Shown: piece by piece, positions 36,098 to 44,967 of the stretch
Layout: each line of letters starts with the position of its first letter
Numbering within the stretch: the stretch's first letter is position 1
Source of the DNA: Lactobacillus kimbladii
GTDB taxonomy: Bacteria > Bacillota > Bacilli > Lactobacillales > Lactobacillaceae
DNA: 64,000 nt
Direction of reading: 5' to 3'
Assembly: GCF_000970755.1 (NCBI RefSeq)
Contig: NZ_KQ034007.1
Span: 572,240 to 636,239, forward strand
The notes under the pieces: generated by a model
What the model was told of the DNA's origin: nothing
The model's database searches: none
The model's input: only the letters and a program-made list of their open reading frames with translations
Program-made: the position numbers and the translations under genes

Positions 36098-38854
36098 ATG
36101 GAAGAAAATAAAATTCGAGAGCTTTATGCTAAGAATGATATTTCTGAAGTTTATACTAATCTTCACTCATCTTCTGCAGGCTTAACTTCTGCAGAAGCAA
36201 CCGCAAGATTGGCTAAATATGGTCGTAATGAAATAAAAAAGTCTCAAGAAGAGTCTGAATGGAAGACTTTTTTTAAGAACTTTATTAGTATGATGGCAAT
36301 CTTGTTGTGGATTTCCGGAGCTGTAGCGATGTTCAGCGGTACCATTGAATTGGGAATTGCCATTTGGATGGTTAATATTATTAACGGTTTGTTTAGTTTT
36401 TGGCAAGAAAGAGCTGCTAAAAGAGCCACAGATGCTTTGAATAATATGTTGCCAACCTACGTTCAGGCAATTCGTGACGGTAAAAAAGCACAGATTGATG
36501 CTAAAGAACTGGTTCCTGGAGATGTTTTTATTCTTCAAGCAGGTAATGCTATTCCAGCAGACGCCAGACTAATTACTGCCAGCTCGATGCAGGTTGACCA
36601 AAGTGCCTTAAACGGTGAATCCGTACCTGAATCAAAAACAACGGATTACGCACCGGGCGAAGGCAGTTACGCTGAAGCTAACTTGGTTTATTCAGGAACA
36701 ACCGTTGGCTCAGGCACAGCTCGTGCAATAGCATTTGCGACGGGAATGAATACTGAATTTGGTAAAATAGCGCAGTTAACCCAAAAGCAAAATAAAGTCG
36801 ATAGTCCACTAACCCAGGAATTAAACCGTCTGACAAAGCAATTATCAATTATTGCTGTTTCGATAGGCGTTTTATTCTTGATTGCAGCAATTTTCTTTGT
36901 TAAATATCCGTTTGCTAAAGCATTTATTTTTGCTTTAGGGATGATTGTAGCTTTTATCCCAGAGGGATTATTGCCTACTGTAACTCTTAGCTTAGCTCAG
37001 GGTGTTAAACGCATGGCCAAAAAACATGCACTGGTTAAGGAATTAAATTCTGTTGAAACACTAGGAGAAACTACAGTTATTTGTTCAGACAAAACGGGTA
37101 CTTTAACCCAGAATCAAATGACTATTCATTACATTTGGACTCCTCAAAATGAATATAAAGTTACTGGCAATGGCTATGTCAATAATGGCCAGATTGAATT
37201 AAACAATAAGCAGTTGTGGTATGAAGAAAATCCCGACTTGCATAAGTTGGTTCAAATAGCATCTTTGGACAACGATACTGCTGTTCAACCCAGCAAGGTC
37301 AAAGGAGGTAAGCCCAAAATTTTGGGCACCCCAACTGAAGCCTGTTTAATTATTATGGCTGAAAAAGCAGGCTTTGATCGGCAAAAAGTTTTGGTCAAAT
37401 ATCCTCGATTAAGAGAACTGCCTTTTGACTCTAATAGAAAGCGTATGTCAACGATTCACCGCTGGAATGATCACCAATATATCATTTTTACTAAAGGTTC
37501 ATTCAGTGATGTGATTAAGCAGTGTGACCAAATTCAGGTCGATGGTAAAGTTCGCGCTCTGACTGATGATGATAAGAAACGCGCTGAAAAACACAACGCC
37601 GACTATGCTGCTAAGGGTCTTCGCAGTATGGCTATGGCTTATCGCATTGTAGAAAAAGAAAATGCTGATGTTACCAAGCTAACTATTGAAACAGCTGAGC
37701 AGCATTTAGTATTTGTAGGCTTGACCACAATGAGTGATCCACCTCGGCCAGAAATATATAACGCTGTTAGACGTTGTCACCAGGCAAAAATTAAAATTAT
37801 CATGGTTACTGGGGATTCCAAGTTGACAGCAAAATCTGTTGCAGTTCAAATTGGTTTGACCTCTGACAAGGCACGAGTCATATCTGGTGATGAACTAGAA
37901 ACCATGAGCAATGAAGATTTACGAGAAGCATTGAAAGGAGAAGTGATTTTTGCTAGAGTAGCTCCTGAACAAAAATATAAGGTCGTTAAAACTTTACAGG
38001 AAAATGGTGAAATTGTAGCTTCTACTGGTGACGGAGTTAACGATGCACCTGCTTTGAAGCAGGCAGATATTGGTATAGCAATGGGCTTGACTGGTACAGA
38101 TGTAGCTAAAGATGCTGCTAATATTATTTTAACTGATGATAATTTTGCGTCTATTGTGGCCGCAATTGAAGAAGGCCGTGCCGTTTACAGCAATATCCGT
38201 AAGTTTTTAACCTATATTTTGACTTCTAATGTGCCAGAGGCCTTTCCATCAATTTTATTCTTGTTTTCTGGAGGCTTAATTCCTTTACCGATGACAGTAA
38301 TGCAAATCCTGACAGTCGATTTGGGAACGGATATGTTGCCAGCATTAGGACTTGGTGGGGAAGCTGTTGATCCGGATGTTATGAAACAAGCACCGAGGAA
38401 GCATAATGAGCACCTGCTTAACAGAAGCGTCATTATTAAAGCATTTTTGTGGTATGGTTTGATTTCCAGTGCTATCTCGATTGGTGCATATTTCTTTGTG
38501 AATCTCCAAAATGGCTGGCCGCATGTGCCATTAGCTGCTGATGGTCCAGTTTATATGCGCGCAACGACAATGGTTTTGGGAGCAATTATTTTTACACAGA
38601 TTGCAAATGTCTTAAATTGCAGAACAAATAAAGTTTCACTATTTAAGAAAGGCATATTTAGTAACCGGAACATTTGGTATGGCATTATATTCGAAATACT
38701 GCTGTTTTTAGCTTTAACGGTTACTCCTGGCTTGCAGCAGTTATTCAATACGACTAGGTTATTACCGGTTGACTGGTTATTCTTATTCTGTTTGCCAATA
38801 CCGTTAGTTATTATTGATGAAATTAAGAAATGGCTGCTTTACCATAAAAAATAA
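36098..38854 (+). CDS. P-type ATPase, Na,K-ATPase-like (type II)
   Basis: A 918-residue cation pump of the plasma membrane with ten segments. The phosphorylated Asp331 is in CSDKTGTLTQN; the TGES-like loop is NGESVPES, and the hinge is GDGVNDAPALK. Transmembrane 4 reads PEGLLPTVTL and segment 6 DLGTDMLPALGL; the first resembles Na,K-ATPase (PEGLLATVT) more than SERCA (PEGLPAVVT), and the second matches DLGTDMVPA of Na,K-ATPase. The C-terminal DEIKKWLL also recalls it. So type IIC-like rather than a plain calcium pump, but the ion is not proven. No beta subunit gene is near. I use ATG at 36098 after GAGG. Confidence 0.9.
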   Translation: MEENKIRELYAKNDISEVYTNLHSSSAGLTSAEATARLAKYGRNEIKKSQEESEWKTFFKNFISMMAILLWISGAVAMFSGTIELGIAIWMVNIINGLFSFWQERAAKRATDALNNMLPTYVQAIRDGKKAQIDAKELVPGDVFILQAGNAIPADARLITASSMQVDQSALNGESVPESKTTDYAPGEGSYAEANLVYSGTTVGSGTARAIAFATGMNTEFGKIAQLTQKQNKVDSPLTQELNRLTKQLSIIAVSIGVLFLIAAIFFVKYPFAKAFIFALGMIVAFIPEGLLPTVTLSLAQGVKRMAKKHALVKELNSVETLGETTVICSDKTGTLTQNQMTIHYIWTPQNEYKVTGNGYVNNGQIELNNKQLWYEENPDLHKLVQIASLDNDTAVQPSKVKGGKPKILGTPTEACLIIMAEKAGFDRQKVLVKYPRLRELPFDSNRKRMSTIHRWNDHQYIIFTKGSFSDVIKQCDQIQVDGKVRALTDDDKKRAEKHNADYAAKGLRSMAMAYRIVEKENADVTKLTIETAEQHLVFVGLTTMSDPPRPEIYNAVRRCHQAKIKIIMVTGDSKLTAKSVAVQIGLTSDKARVISGDELETMSNEDLREALKGEVIFARVAPEQKYKVVKTLQENGEIVASTGDGVNDAPALKQADIGIAMGLTGTDVAKDAANIILTDDNFASIVAAIEEGRAVYSNIRKFLTYILTSNVPEAFPSILFLFSGGLIPLPMTVMQILTVDLGTDMLPALGLGGEAVDPDVMKQAPRKHNEHLLNRSVIIKAFLWYGLISSAISIGAYFFVNLQNGWPHVPLAADGPVYMRATTMVLGAIIFTQIANVLNCRTNKVSLFKKGIFSNRNIWYGIIFEILLFLALTVTPGLQQLFNTTRLLPVDWLFLFCLPIPLVIIDEIKKWLLYHKK

Positions 38855-38863
38855 AGAAGTAAC

Positions 38864-38899
38864 AAAAAAACCGCCTATATATTAGTTAAGCGGTTTTTG
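38864..38899 (+). terminator. terminator of the P-type ATPase gene
   Basis: AAAAACCGC and GCGGTTTTT form a 9-bp stem with a 15-base loop, followed by a T tract. Confidence 0.75.
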
Positions 38900-38933
38900 T
38901 TATGCTAAAATTAAAGCTTAAGGAGAACAAATT

Positions 38934-39314
38934 ATGAAATGGACAGCAACTATTACAAAAATTGGTAAACAAGCTATTGAACCTAAGGGCAATATGGTAA
39001 TTTTATTTGGTGAAAATGTCACTCCAGAATTAGTCGATGTTTCGGTTATTCAAAAATTTGATCCCCAAACTCCGCTTACTGGTTTTATTATGAAAAAGGG
39101 CGATACAGTTACAATCGATGGCCAGACCTATGTTGCTGACTTTGTTGGCTCCATGGTTGCCAGTGATATGAGAGCTTTAGGTCATGTTACCTTATTTTTT
39201 AATCAGAAAAAGTCAAAAAATCCACTGGCTAACGGTGTATATTTCACTTTAGAAGATAAACAGACAATGCCCGAATTTAATATCGGTGATGACATAATAT
39301 ATGAGCATATTTGA
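38934..39314 (+). CDS. PTS glucitol/sorbitol-type EIIA
   Basis: A 126-residue EIIA of the glucitol family: IVTKIGKQAIE-like start, LIL/GENVTPELVDVSVIQKF, and the His in RALGHVTLFF near residue 83 that takes phosphate from HPr. A full sorbitol system also needs EIIC and EIIB genes, but none is adjacent, so it is an orphan subunit that may have a regulatory role or serve a permease elsewhere. AAGGAG lies before ATG. The AI-2E-family gene begins 13 bases after its stop. Confidence 0.85.
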   Translation: MKWTATITKIGKQAIEPKGNMVILFGENVTPELVDVSVIQKFDPQTPLTGFIMKKGDTVTIDGQTYVADFVGSMVASDMRALGHVTLFFNQKKSKNPLANGVYFTLEDKQTMPEFNIGDDIIYEHI

Positions 39315-39327
39315 TTAGGATGATTTG

Positions 39328-40554
39328 ATGGACTACGAGAAGAAACATAAAAAAAGAACCATCTTTCAAAAATGGTTTTTGAATAATCGGTTTAGTATTG
39401 CACTACTAAACATTTTGTTGTTCTTCCTTGTGATTTGGTTGTTCAACAAAATATCATTTGTTTTAAATCCCGCTAAGGTCTTTGTAAGTGCGATTCTTCC
39501 CCCATTGATGCTGGCTTTGATTCAGTTTTATATTATGAATCCACTGGTAGATATTTTAGAGAGGAAGTTTAAAGTACCAAGGATTATTACTATTCTTGGG
39601 TTATTTGTTTTGGTAGCAGTTTTGCTCGTTTGGATAGTTAATACTTTATTGCCGATTGTTCAAAGTCAAATTAACTCGTTAATTGCGCATTGGCCTCACA
39701 TCTGGAAAGACGCTACCAATGCCGTACAGAATTGGCTCAGTAATCCACAACTTCACAGTGTAAAGGGCAATATTAATGATGCTATCAATCGTGCTCAAGA
39801 TATGCTCTTTAAATCAGGGCATGAAGCTATCAATGCGACTTTGAGCAATATTTCTTCGGCAATAAGTGTTGTAACCATTATTGTTATGACTCTGCTTACT
39901 GCACCCTTTATTCTTTTCTTTATGTTAAAAGATGCTCATAATCTGAGACCATATTTAACACAATTTGCACCGAAGCGCTGGCAAAAAAGTTTTGGTGAGC
40001 TTCTTTACGATATTAATACTGCACTAGCATCTTATATTAGGGGACAACTTACTGTTGCCTTTTGGGTCGGAATTATGTTTGCCATTGGTTACAGTATCAT
40101 TGGCCTTCCGTATGGCATTGCCCTGGCCGTTTTAAGCGGTATTCTTAACCTTATTCCATATTTTGGTACTTTTATTTCCTTTATACCTGTAATCGTGATT
40201 GCTATTATGCTTTCCGTGCCAATGGTAATTAAAGTTTTGGTTGTTTTTGCAATCGAACAGACCATTGAATCTCGAGTTATTAGTCCTTTGGTAATGGGAA
40301 ACAAGATGGAAATGCATCCTGTTACTACTATTTTATTATTGATTGGCTCAAGTTCTGTTTGGGGACTTTGGGGCGTCATTTTTGGTATTCCAATTTATGC
40401 TATTTTAAAAATCATCATTTTACGTGTTTATAATTATTACCGAAAGGTTTCCCAGGTATTCAGGGAAGATGAAGAAGATGAAAACTTCCAAAATGCCGCT
40501 GAAAGCCAAAAAATTTTGAGCACGGAATCAGAAGAAAAACCGCCAAAAAAATAA
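39328..40554 (+). CDS. AI-2E family transporter (PerM-like)
   Basis: A 408-residue membrane protein with about eight segments and the family pattern: an N-terminal pair, a cytoplasmic loop with helices, GILNLIPYFGTFISFIPV and a C-terminal VISPLVMGNKMEMHPVTTILLLIG. The family exports AI-2 or acts as a sodium/proton antiporter; the substrate here is not known. ATG at 39328 is used. It ends with an acidic tail of about 30 residues. Confidence 0.88.
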   Translation: MDYEKKHKKRTIFQKWFLNNRFSIALLNILLFFLVIWLFNKISFVLNPAKVFVSAILPPLMLALIQFYIMNPLVDILERKFKVPRIITILGLFVLVAVLLVWIVNTLLPIVQSQINSLIAHWPHIWKDATNAVQNWLSNPQLHSVKGNINDAINRAQDMLFKSGHEAINATLSNISSAISVVTIIVMTLLTAPFILFFMLKDAHNLRPYLTQFAPKRWQKSFGELLYDINTALASYIRGQLTVAFWVGIMFAIGYSIIGLPYGIALAVLSGILNLIPYFGTFISFIPVIVIAIMLSVPMVIKVLVVFAIEQTIESRVISPLVMGNKMEMHPVTTILLLIGSSSVWGLWGVIFGIPIYAILKIIILRVYNYYRKVSQVFREDEEDENFQNAAESQKILSTESEEKPPKK

Positions 40555-40591
40555 TTCTTATTTGTTAAAAATTTAGTGAAGGAGAAACAGA

Positions 40592-41149
40592 TTGACAAAT
40601 CACGTAGTGTTATATGAACCACTGATGCCGGCCAATACTGGTAACATTGCTCGGACTTGTGCTGGAACTAATACAGTTCTTGATTTAATTGAGCCATTAG
40701 GTTTTCAAATTGATAATAAAAAAATGAAACGAGCGGGTTTAGATTATTGGGATAAAGTTGATGTTCATGTACATGAAGATCTTAATGCATTCTTGAGACA
40801 ACTTGGGCCACAAGATGAAATGTATCTTATTTCTAAGTTTTCTTCCAAAAATTATGCGGAAGTAGATTACACAGATTTTGCAAAAAATTACTACTTTGTA
40901 TTTGGTAAAGAAACAACTGGTTTACCTGAAACATTTATGCGGGAATATTACGAACGCAATTTAAGAATACCAATGTCTAATAATATTCGTTGCTATAATT
41001 TAGCCAATTCGGTAGCAATAGTTTTACTTGAAGCATTGCGGCAGCAGGGTTTTCCTAACTTAGAAACTGCACATCATTATGAAAATGATAAATTAAAAGA
41101 TAGCTACAATCGCCCTGAGCGGTATGAAAGAAATTTAGGAGGAAACTAA
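40592..41149 (+). CDS. trmL: tRNA (cytidine(34)-2'-O)-methyltransferase TrmL
   Basis: A 185-residue SPOUT methyltransferase acting on the wobble base of tRNA-Leu. The knot shows LYEPLMPANTGNIARTCAGT at the N terminus, FGKETTGLPE, and IPMSNNIRCYNLANSVAI, which bind SAM. The start is TTG, after AAGGAGAAACAG. The DUF1149 gene follows directly. Confidence 0.92.
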   Translation: MTNHVVLYEPLMPANTGNIARTCAGTNTVLDLIEPLGFQIDNKKMKRAGLDYWDKVDVHVHEDLNAFLRQLGPQDEMYLISKFSSKNYAEVDYTDFAKNYYFVFGKETTGLPETFMREYYERNLRIPMSNNIRCYNLANSVAIVLLEALRQQGFPNLETAHHYENDKLKDSYNRPERYERNLGGN

Positions 41150-41150
41150 G

Positions 41151-41543
41151 ATGGATTTTGAAAAAGAAACTCCTGTTATAGTCAAAAACTTTCATTATGA
41201 TATTAATGAAGAGCCGGAAACTAAAGATCAGGTTAATTTTGGCTTGAAAAAGGTTGAAAAACAAAATGATGATGGCACAACTGATGCTGGTACTGACGGC
41301 AATTATTTTGATGTAACCGTTGTTTTTGACGTGGCACCTGCGCCAGGAGATTTTTCAGTAAGCGGAATGATTAGTCAAATCGTTAAAATTAAAGATTATT
41401 TTGGTGATGGCAGTGACCTGGAAAAAACAGATTATAAATTGCTTAGTCGGCCATTAGTCGAATATATTGAAACCCTTACTTATGAAGTTACTCAAATTAC
41501 TTTGGATGAGCCAGTTAATTTGAACTTCCAAGCAAATTTTTAA
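41151..41543 (+). CDS. DUF1149 family protein
   Basis: A 130-residue acidic protein of the DUF1149 family found in Lactobacillales, whose fold resembles the chaperone SecB. Typical strands are YFDVTVVFDVAPAPGDFSVSG and ITLDEPVNLNFQ. Function unknown. AGGAGG lies before the ATG, one base after the trmL stop. Confidence 0.85.
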   Translation: MDFEKETPVIVKNFHYDINEEPETKDQVNFGLKKVEKQNDDGTTDAGTDGNYFDVTVVFDVAPAPGDFSVSGMISQIVKIKDYFGDGSDLEKTDYKLLSRPLVEYIETLTYEVTQITLDEPVNLNFQANF

Positions 41544-41562
41544 TTGTTGATTAGGTAGCATT

Positions 41563-44013
41563 ATGCCTAAAAAGAAAAGGAGAAAAACCACCAAGGTTCA
41601 TCAGAAAAATCAAAATACTGGGATTACCTGGGCAATTATTGGACTGATACAAATTATTATTTCAGTTTTGGCATTTGTTAAATATGGAATTTTAGGTAAA
41701 CAAGTTGCTAATATGTTTCGTTTCTTCTTCGGAGATTCCTATTTGTTAGCAGCTGGAATTTGCATTATTTTTGGTCTGGTCATGCTAATTTACAACAAGC
41801 CCATGCACTTTAAATTTAAACGCAGCTGTGGCCTGTTTTTTGCAATACTGGGATTTTTATTGATCCAAAGCAGCATTTATTTTGAAAGGCAATTTGTAAA
41901 TAATGCATTTATGAATGCTTTTTGGCATGAAATTTCTGCTGAATTTGGTCGCATGGCCGTTACTAAACATGTTGGGGGAGGAGTCATTGGTGCATTATGC
42001 TACCAAATATTTTATCCTCTTTTAGGTCATATAGGTTTGCGTGTAGTTGCAATCTTACTGATTCCATGCGGTATTTTGATGTTCTTTGATGTAAAGTTTG
42101 CCACGATAATCCAAAAATTCCAGCAGGTTAGTCAGCTTTTTATTAATAAAAATAAGGCAGCCGGAACGAAAATAAAAAATAAATACGGTTCTTTCAAAGA
42201 GAAAAAGCAACAGAAAATCTCGGAGGAACAATCTCAGAATTCACAGGAGACAGCGGTATCTAAAAATATGGTTTTTCCTGATGTTGATGATTTTACTGTT
42301 AATGACCAATCTTCTGAAGAATTTGCAGATACTCAGGATATAGACGATGCAGTTGCTAATGAATCTGAATTTGGCGATATGCCAGAGCATGCTCCGGTTG
42401 AGCCGCAAATTCAGGTGGCCAGTCAAAATGATAGTCAAAAAGAGAGGAGGGTAACTAGTTCTAGTAGTAGTTTATCCAAATCACATTCTTTTGCTGCAGA
42501 AGATAGAAAAATTAAACAAGAATTAGGTTCTGTTGATCATGGCGAACTTAAACAGGACCAAAAAGTTAGTCCCAATTACCAAAAGCCACCTTTAGCCTTA
42601 CTTGATAGCATTAAGAACACTGATCAAAGTACTGATAAGGCTCTCATTCGCAAAAATACGCAAACTTTACAGTCTACTTTTAAAAGCTTTGGCGTCAAAG
42701 TTATCATTAAAAAAGCAATTTTAGGACCTACAATTACACGGTATGAAGTTCAGCCTGCTGTTGGGGTTAAAGTTAGCAGGATTGTAAATCTAGCAGATGA
42801 CTTGGCTCTGGCCTTGGCTGCAAAAGATATCAGAATAGAAGCACCTATTCCAGGTAAGCCATATATTGGTATAGAGGTGCCTAACAAAAATACTTCAGTT
42901 GTTGCTTTTAAAGATGTAATGCAAAGCCAAGATAATAAGGCTAAGAAAGACCCTATGCAAGTACCTTTGGGAAAAGACGTTAGTGGTCAAACTATCTCAG
43001 CAAACTTAACGAAGATGCCGCACCTTCTCATTGCTGGTTCAACAGGTTCTGGGAAGTCTGTTGCCATCAATACGATTTTAACGAGTATCTTAATGAAAGC
43101 ACTGCCGGATCAAGTTAAGTTGATTTTAATTGATCCTAAAATGGTTGAACTTTCAGTTTATAATGGCGTGCCACATTTGTTGATACCGGTAGTAACAGAT
43201 GCCAAGCTGGCCGCAAATGCTTTAAGTAAAGCTGTTAAGGAAATGGAACGTCGCTATAAATTATTTGCCGCAAGTGGTGCCCGTAACATTGGTGAATTTA
43301 ATGATAAGGTTCGACTTAATAACCAGGATAAATCCAAGCCAGCAATGAAACCATTACCATATATTTTGGTCGTAGTTGATGAGCTTAGTGATCTGATGAT
43401 GGTTGGCGGGCGCGATGTTGAAGGTGCTATTGTCCGTTTAGGGCAAATGGCTCGTGCTGCAGGAATTCACATGATCCTTGCTACTCAAAGACCAAGTGTT
43501 GATGTTATTACCGGTTTAATTAAGGCAAACGTGCCATCTAGAATTTCCTTTGCTGTCTCAAGTGGCATTGATTCAAGAACAATTTTAGACCAAACTGGAG
43601 CTGAGAAACTGCTCGGCAGAGGGGACATGTTATATATGCCGGTTGGAGCGTCTAAGCCTGAGCGTATTCAGGGAGCTTATGTTTCTTCTAGTGAAGTTGA
43701 GAAAATAATTTCTTGGGTAAAGAAACAACAAAAACCTGAATATGACCAAGGTATGATTCCGCAAAAAGGTCAAGAAAATTCTGAGAAACAAGATGAGGAA
43801 CCAGAGGATGAATATTATGATCAGGCTGTTGAACTGGTCAGACAGCAACAAACAGCTAGTGTGTCACTCTTACAAAGAAGGTTTCGCATAGGTTATAATC
43901 GTGCTGCCCGAATTGTTGATGCGATGGAAGAAAAAGGCATTGTAGGACCGTCTGAAGGTTCAAAACCTCGTCAGGTATTATTACCACCCAAAAAAGATGA
44001 AGACAAAAGCTAA
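41563..44013 (+). CDS. ftsK: DNA translocase FtsK/SpoIIIE
   Basis: An 816-residue DNA motor. The N-terminal part (about 25-190) has four membrane segments anchoring it at the septum, then an acidic linker of about 200 residues. The RecA-like motor has Walker A GSTGSGKSVAIN around residue 492 and Walker B ILVVVDELSDLMM; the gamma winged-helix domain (SLLQRRFRIGYNRAARIVD) near the end reads KOPS/SRS sites. It pumps chromosomal DNA through the closing septum. Not clearly in an operon, since over 150 bases separate it from the next gene. Confidence 0.95.
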   Translation: MPKKKRRKTTKVHQKNQNTGITWAIIGLIQIIISVLAFVKYGILGKQVANMFRFFFGDSYLLAAGICIIFGLVMLIYNKPMHFKFKRSCGLFFAILGFLLIQSSIYFERQFVNNAFMNAFWHEISAEFGRMAVTKHVGGGVIGALCYQIFYPLLGHIGLRVVAILLIPCGILMFFDVKFATIIQKFQQVSQLFINKNKAAGTKIKNKYGSFKEKKQQKISEEQSQNSQETAVSKNMVFPDVDDFTVNDQSSEEFADTQDIDDAVANESEFGDMPEHAPVEPQIQVASQNDSQKERRVTSSSSSLSKSHSFAAEDRKIKQELGSVDHGELKQDQKVSPNYQKPPLALLDSIKNTDQSTDKALIRKNTQTLQSTFKSFGVKVIIKKAILGPTITRYEVQPAVGVKVSRIVNLADDLALALAAKDIRIEAPIPGKPYIGIEVPNKNTSVVAFKDVMQSQDNKAKKDPMQVPLGKDVSGQTISANLTKMPHLLIAGSTGSGKSVAINTILTSILMKALPDQVKLILIDPKMVELSVYNGVPHLLIPVVTDAKLAANALSKAVKEMERRYKLFAASGARNIGEFNDKVRLNNQDKSKPAMKPLPYILVVVDELSDLMMVGGRDVEGAIVRLGQMARAAGIHMILATQRPSVDVITGLIKANVPSRISFAVSSGIDSRTILDQTGAEKLLGRGDMLYMPVGASKPERIQGAYVSSSEVEKIISWVKKQQKPEYDQGMIPQKGQENSEKQDEEPEDEYYDQAVELVRQQQTASVSLLQRRFRIGYNRAARIVDAMEEKGIVGPSEGSKPRQVLLPPKKDEDKS

Positions 44014-44173
44014 TTTTTAAGAAAGTTTATCATGTCGCTTTATTAGTTCAAACTTGCCAAAAAATAATGTTAAAATATAATCGAATATGAATGCATAACT
44101 GAATTTATTTTTAAAAAATAGTTTAGCTATATGGTCATCTTCATACAATTTTAAAATAAAAGGAATGTTTTAA

Positions 44174-44902
44174 TTGCAGCGAGCGCTTGTATTTGGTGCA
44201 ACAGGTGGCATTGGTCAAGCTATTTGTGCTGACTTAGCCCAAGCTGGTTGGTCTCTTTATGTTCATTGCAGTCAAAATTGGCAGAAAGCTTATACTATGG
44301 CTGAAGGAATGAGTCAGAAATATCCTGATCAGGACTTTATTCCGATAAAATTGGATTTTTTGGCTAAAAATGATGAGTTAAAAAAATTTGTGAATAATCT
44401 TTTGCCAGTAAATGCTGTTGTGTTTGCTCAGGGAATTACAGATTATAATTTTGTTAGTAGTCAAAATATGGCAAAAATTGATGATATTTTGCACATCAAT
44501 TTGCTTACACCAATTAAACTAACAGGATTATTAGAACCCCATTTGATAAAAAATGATTATAGTCGTATCGTTTATTTAGGTTCAGTTTACGGTGGTTCAG
44601 GCAGTGCTATGGAAGCTGTCTACAGTTCTTCTAAATCAGGTCTTGAACGTTTCGCACAAGCATATTCTCGTGAGGTTGCTTCGGCCAATCTTACGGTAAA
44701 TGTTGTAGCACCTGGTGCTGTTAATACAGCAATGAATTCAGTATTAGCACCTGAAGCAATGGAAGAAGTTAGAGGCGAAATACCTGTTGGACGTTTAGCA
44801 GAAGGCAATGATATTTCCTATTGGGTTAGGACACTACTTGATGTTCATTCAGGATATTTAACTGGACAAACCATTTACGTTAGTGGTGGCTGGCTCATAT
44901 AA
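44174..44902 (+). CDS. SDR-family reductase, YmfI-like
   Basis: A 242-residue short-chain dehydrogenase. The NADPH site is GATGGIGQA at the N terminus and the catalytic Ser and Tyr-x3-Lys are in LGSVYGGSGSAMEAVYSSSK. The gene lies between ftsK and rodZ, the place of ymfI in Firmicutes; YmfI reduces the 5-aminopentanone group on elongation factor P. The peptidase genes ymfF and ymfH that usually accompany it are missing. Start TTG, after AGGAATG. The function is inferred from position. Confidence 0.8.
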   Translation: MQRALVFGATGGIGQAICADLAQAGWSLYVHCSQNWQKAYTMAEGMSQKYPDQDFIPIKLDFLAKNDELKKFVNNLLPVNAVVFAQGITDYNFVSSQNMAKIDDILHINLLTPIKLTGLLEPHLIKNDYSRIVYLGSVYGGSGSAMEAVYSSSKSGLERFAQAYSREVASANLTVNVVAPGAVNTAMNSVLAPEAMEEVRGEIPVGRLAEGNDISYWVRTLLDVHSGYLTGQTIYVSGGWLI

Positions 44903-44967
44903 ATGTAAAAATAATATGTAGTATATGTTATACTCAAAGAGTAAATTTAGAATTTAAAGAGGTAACT

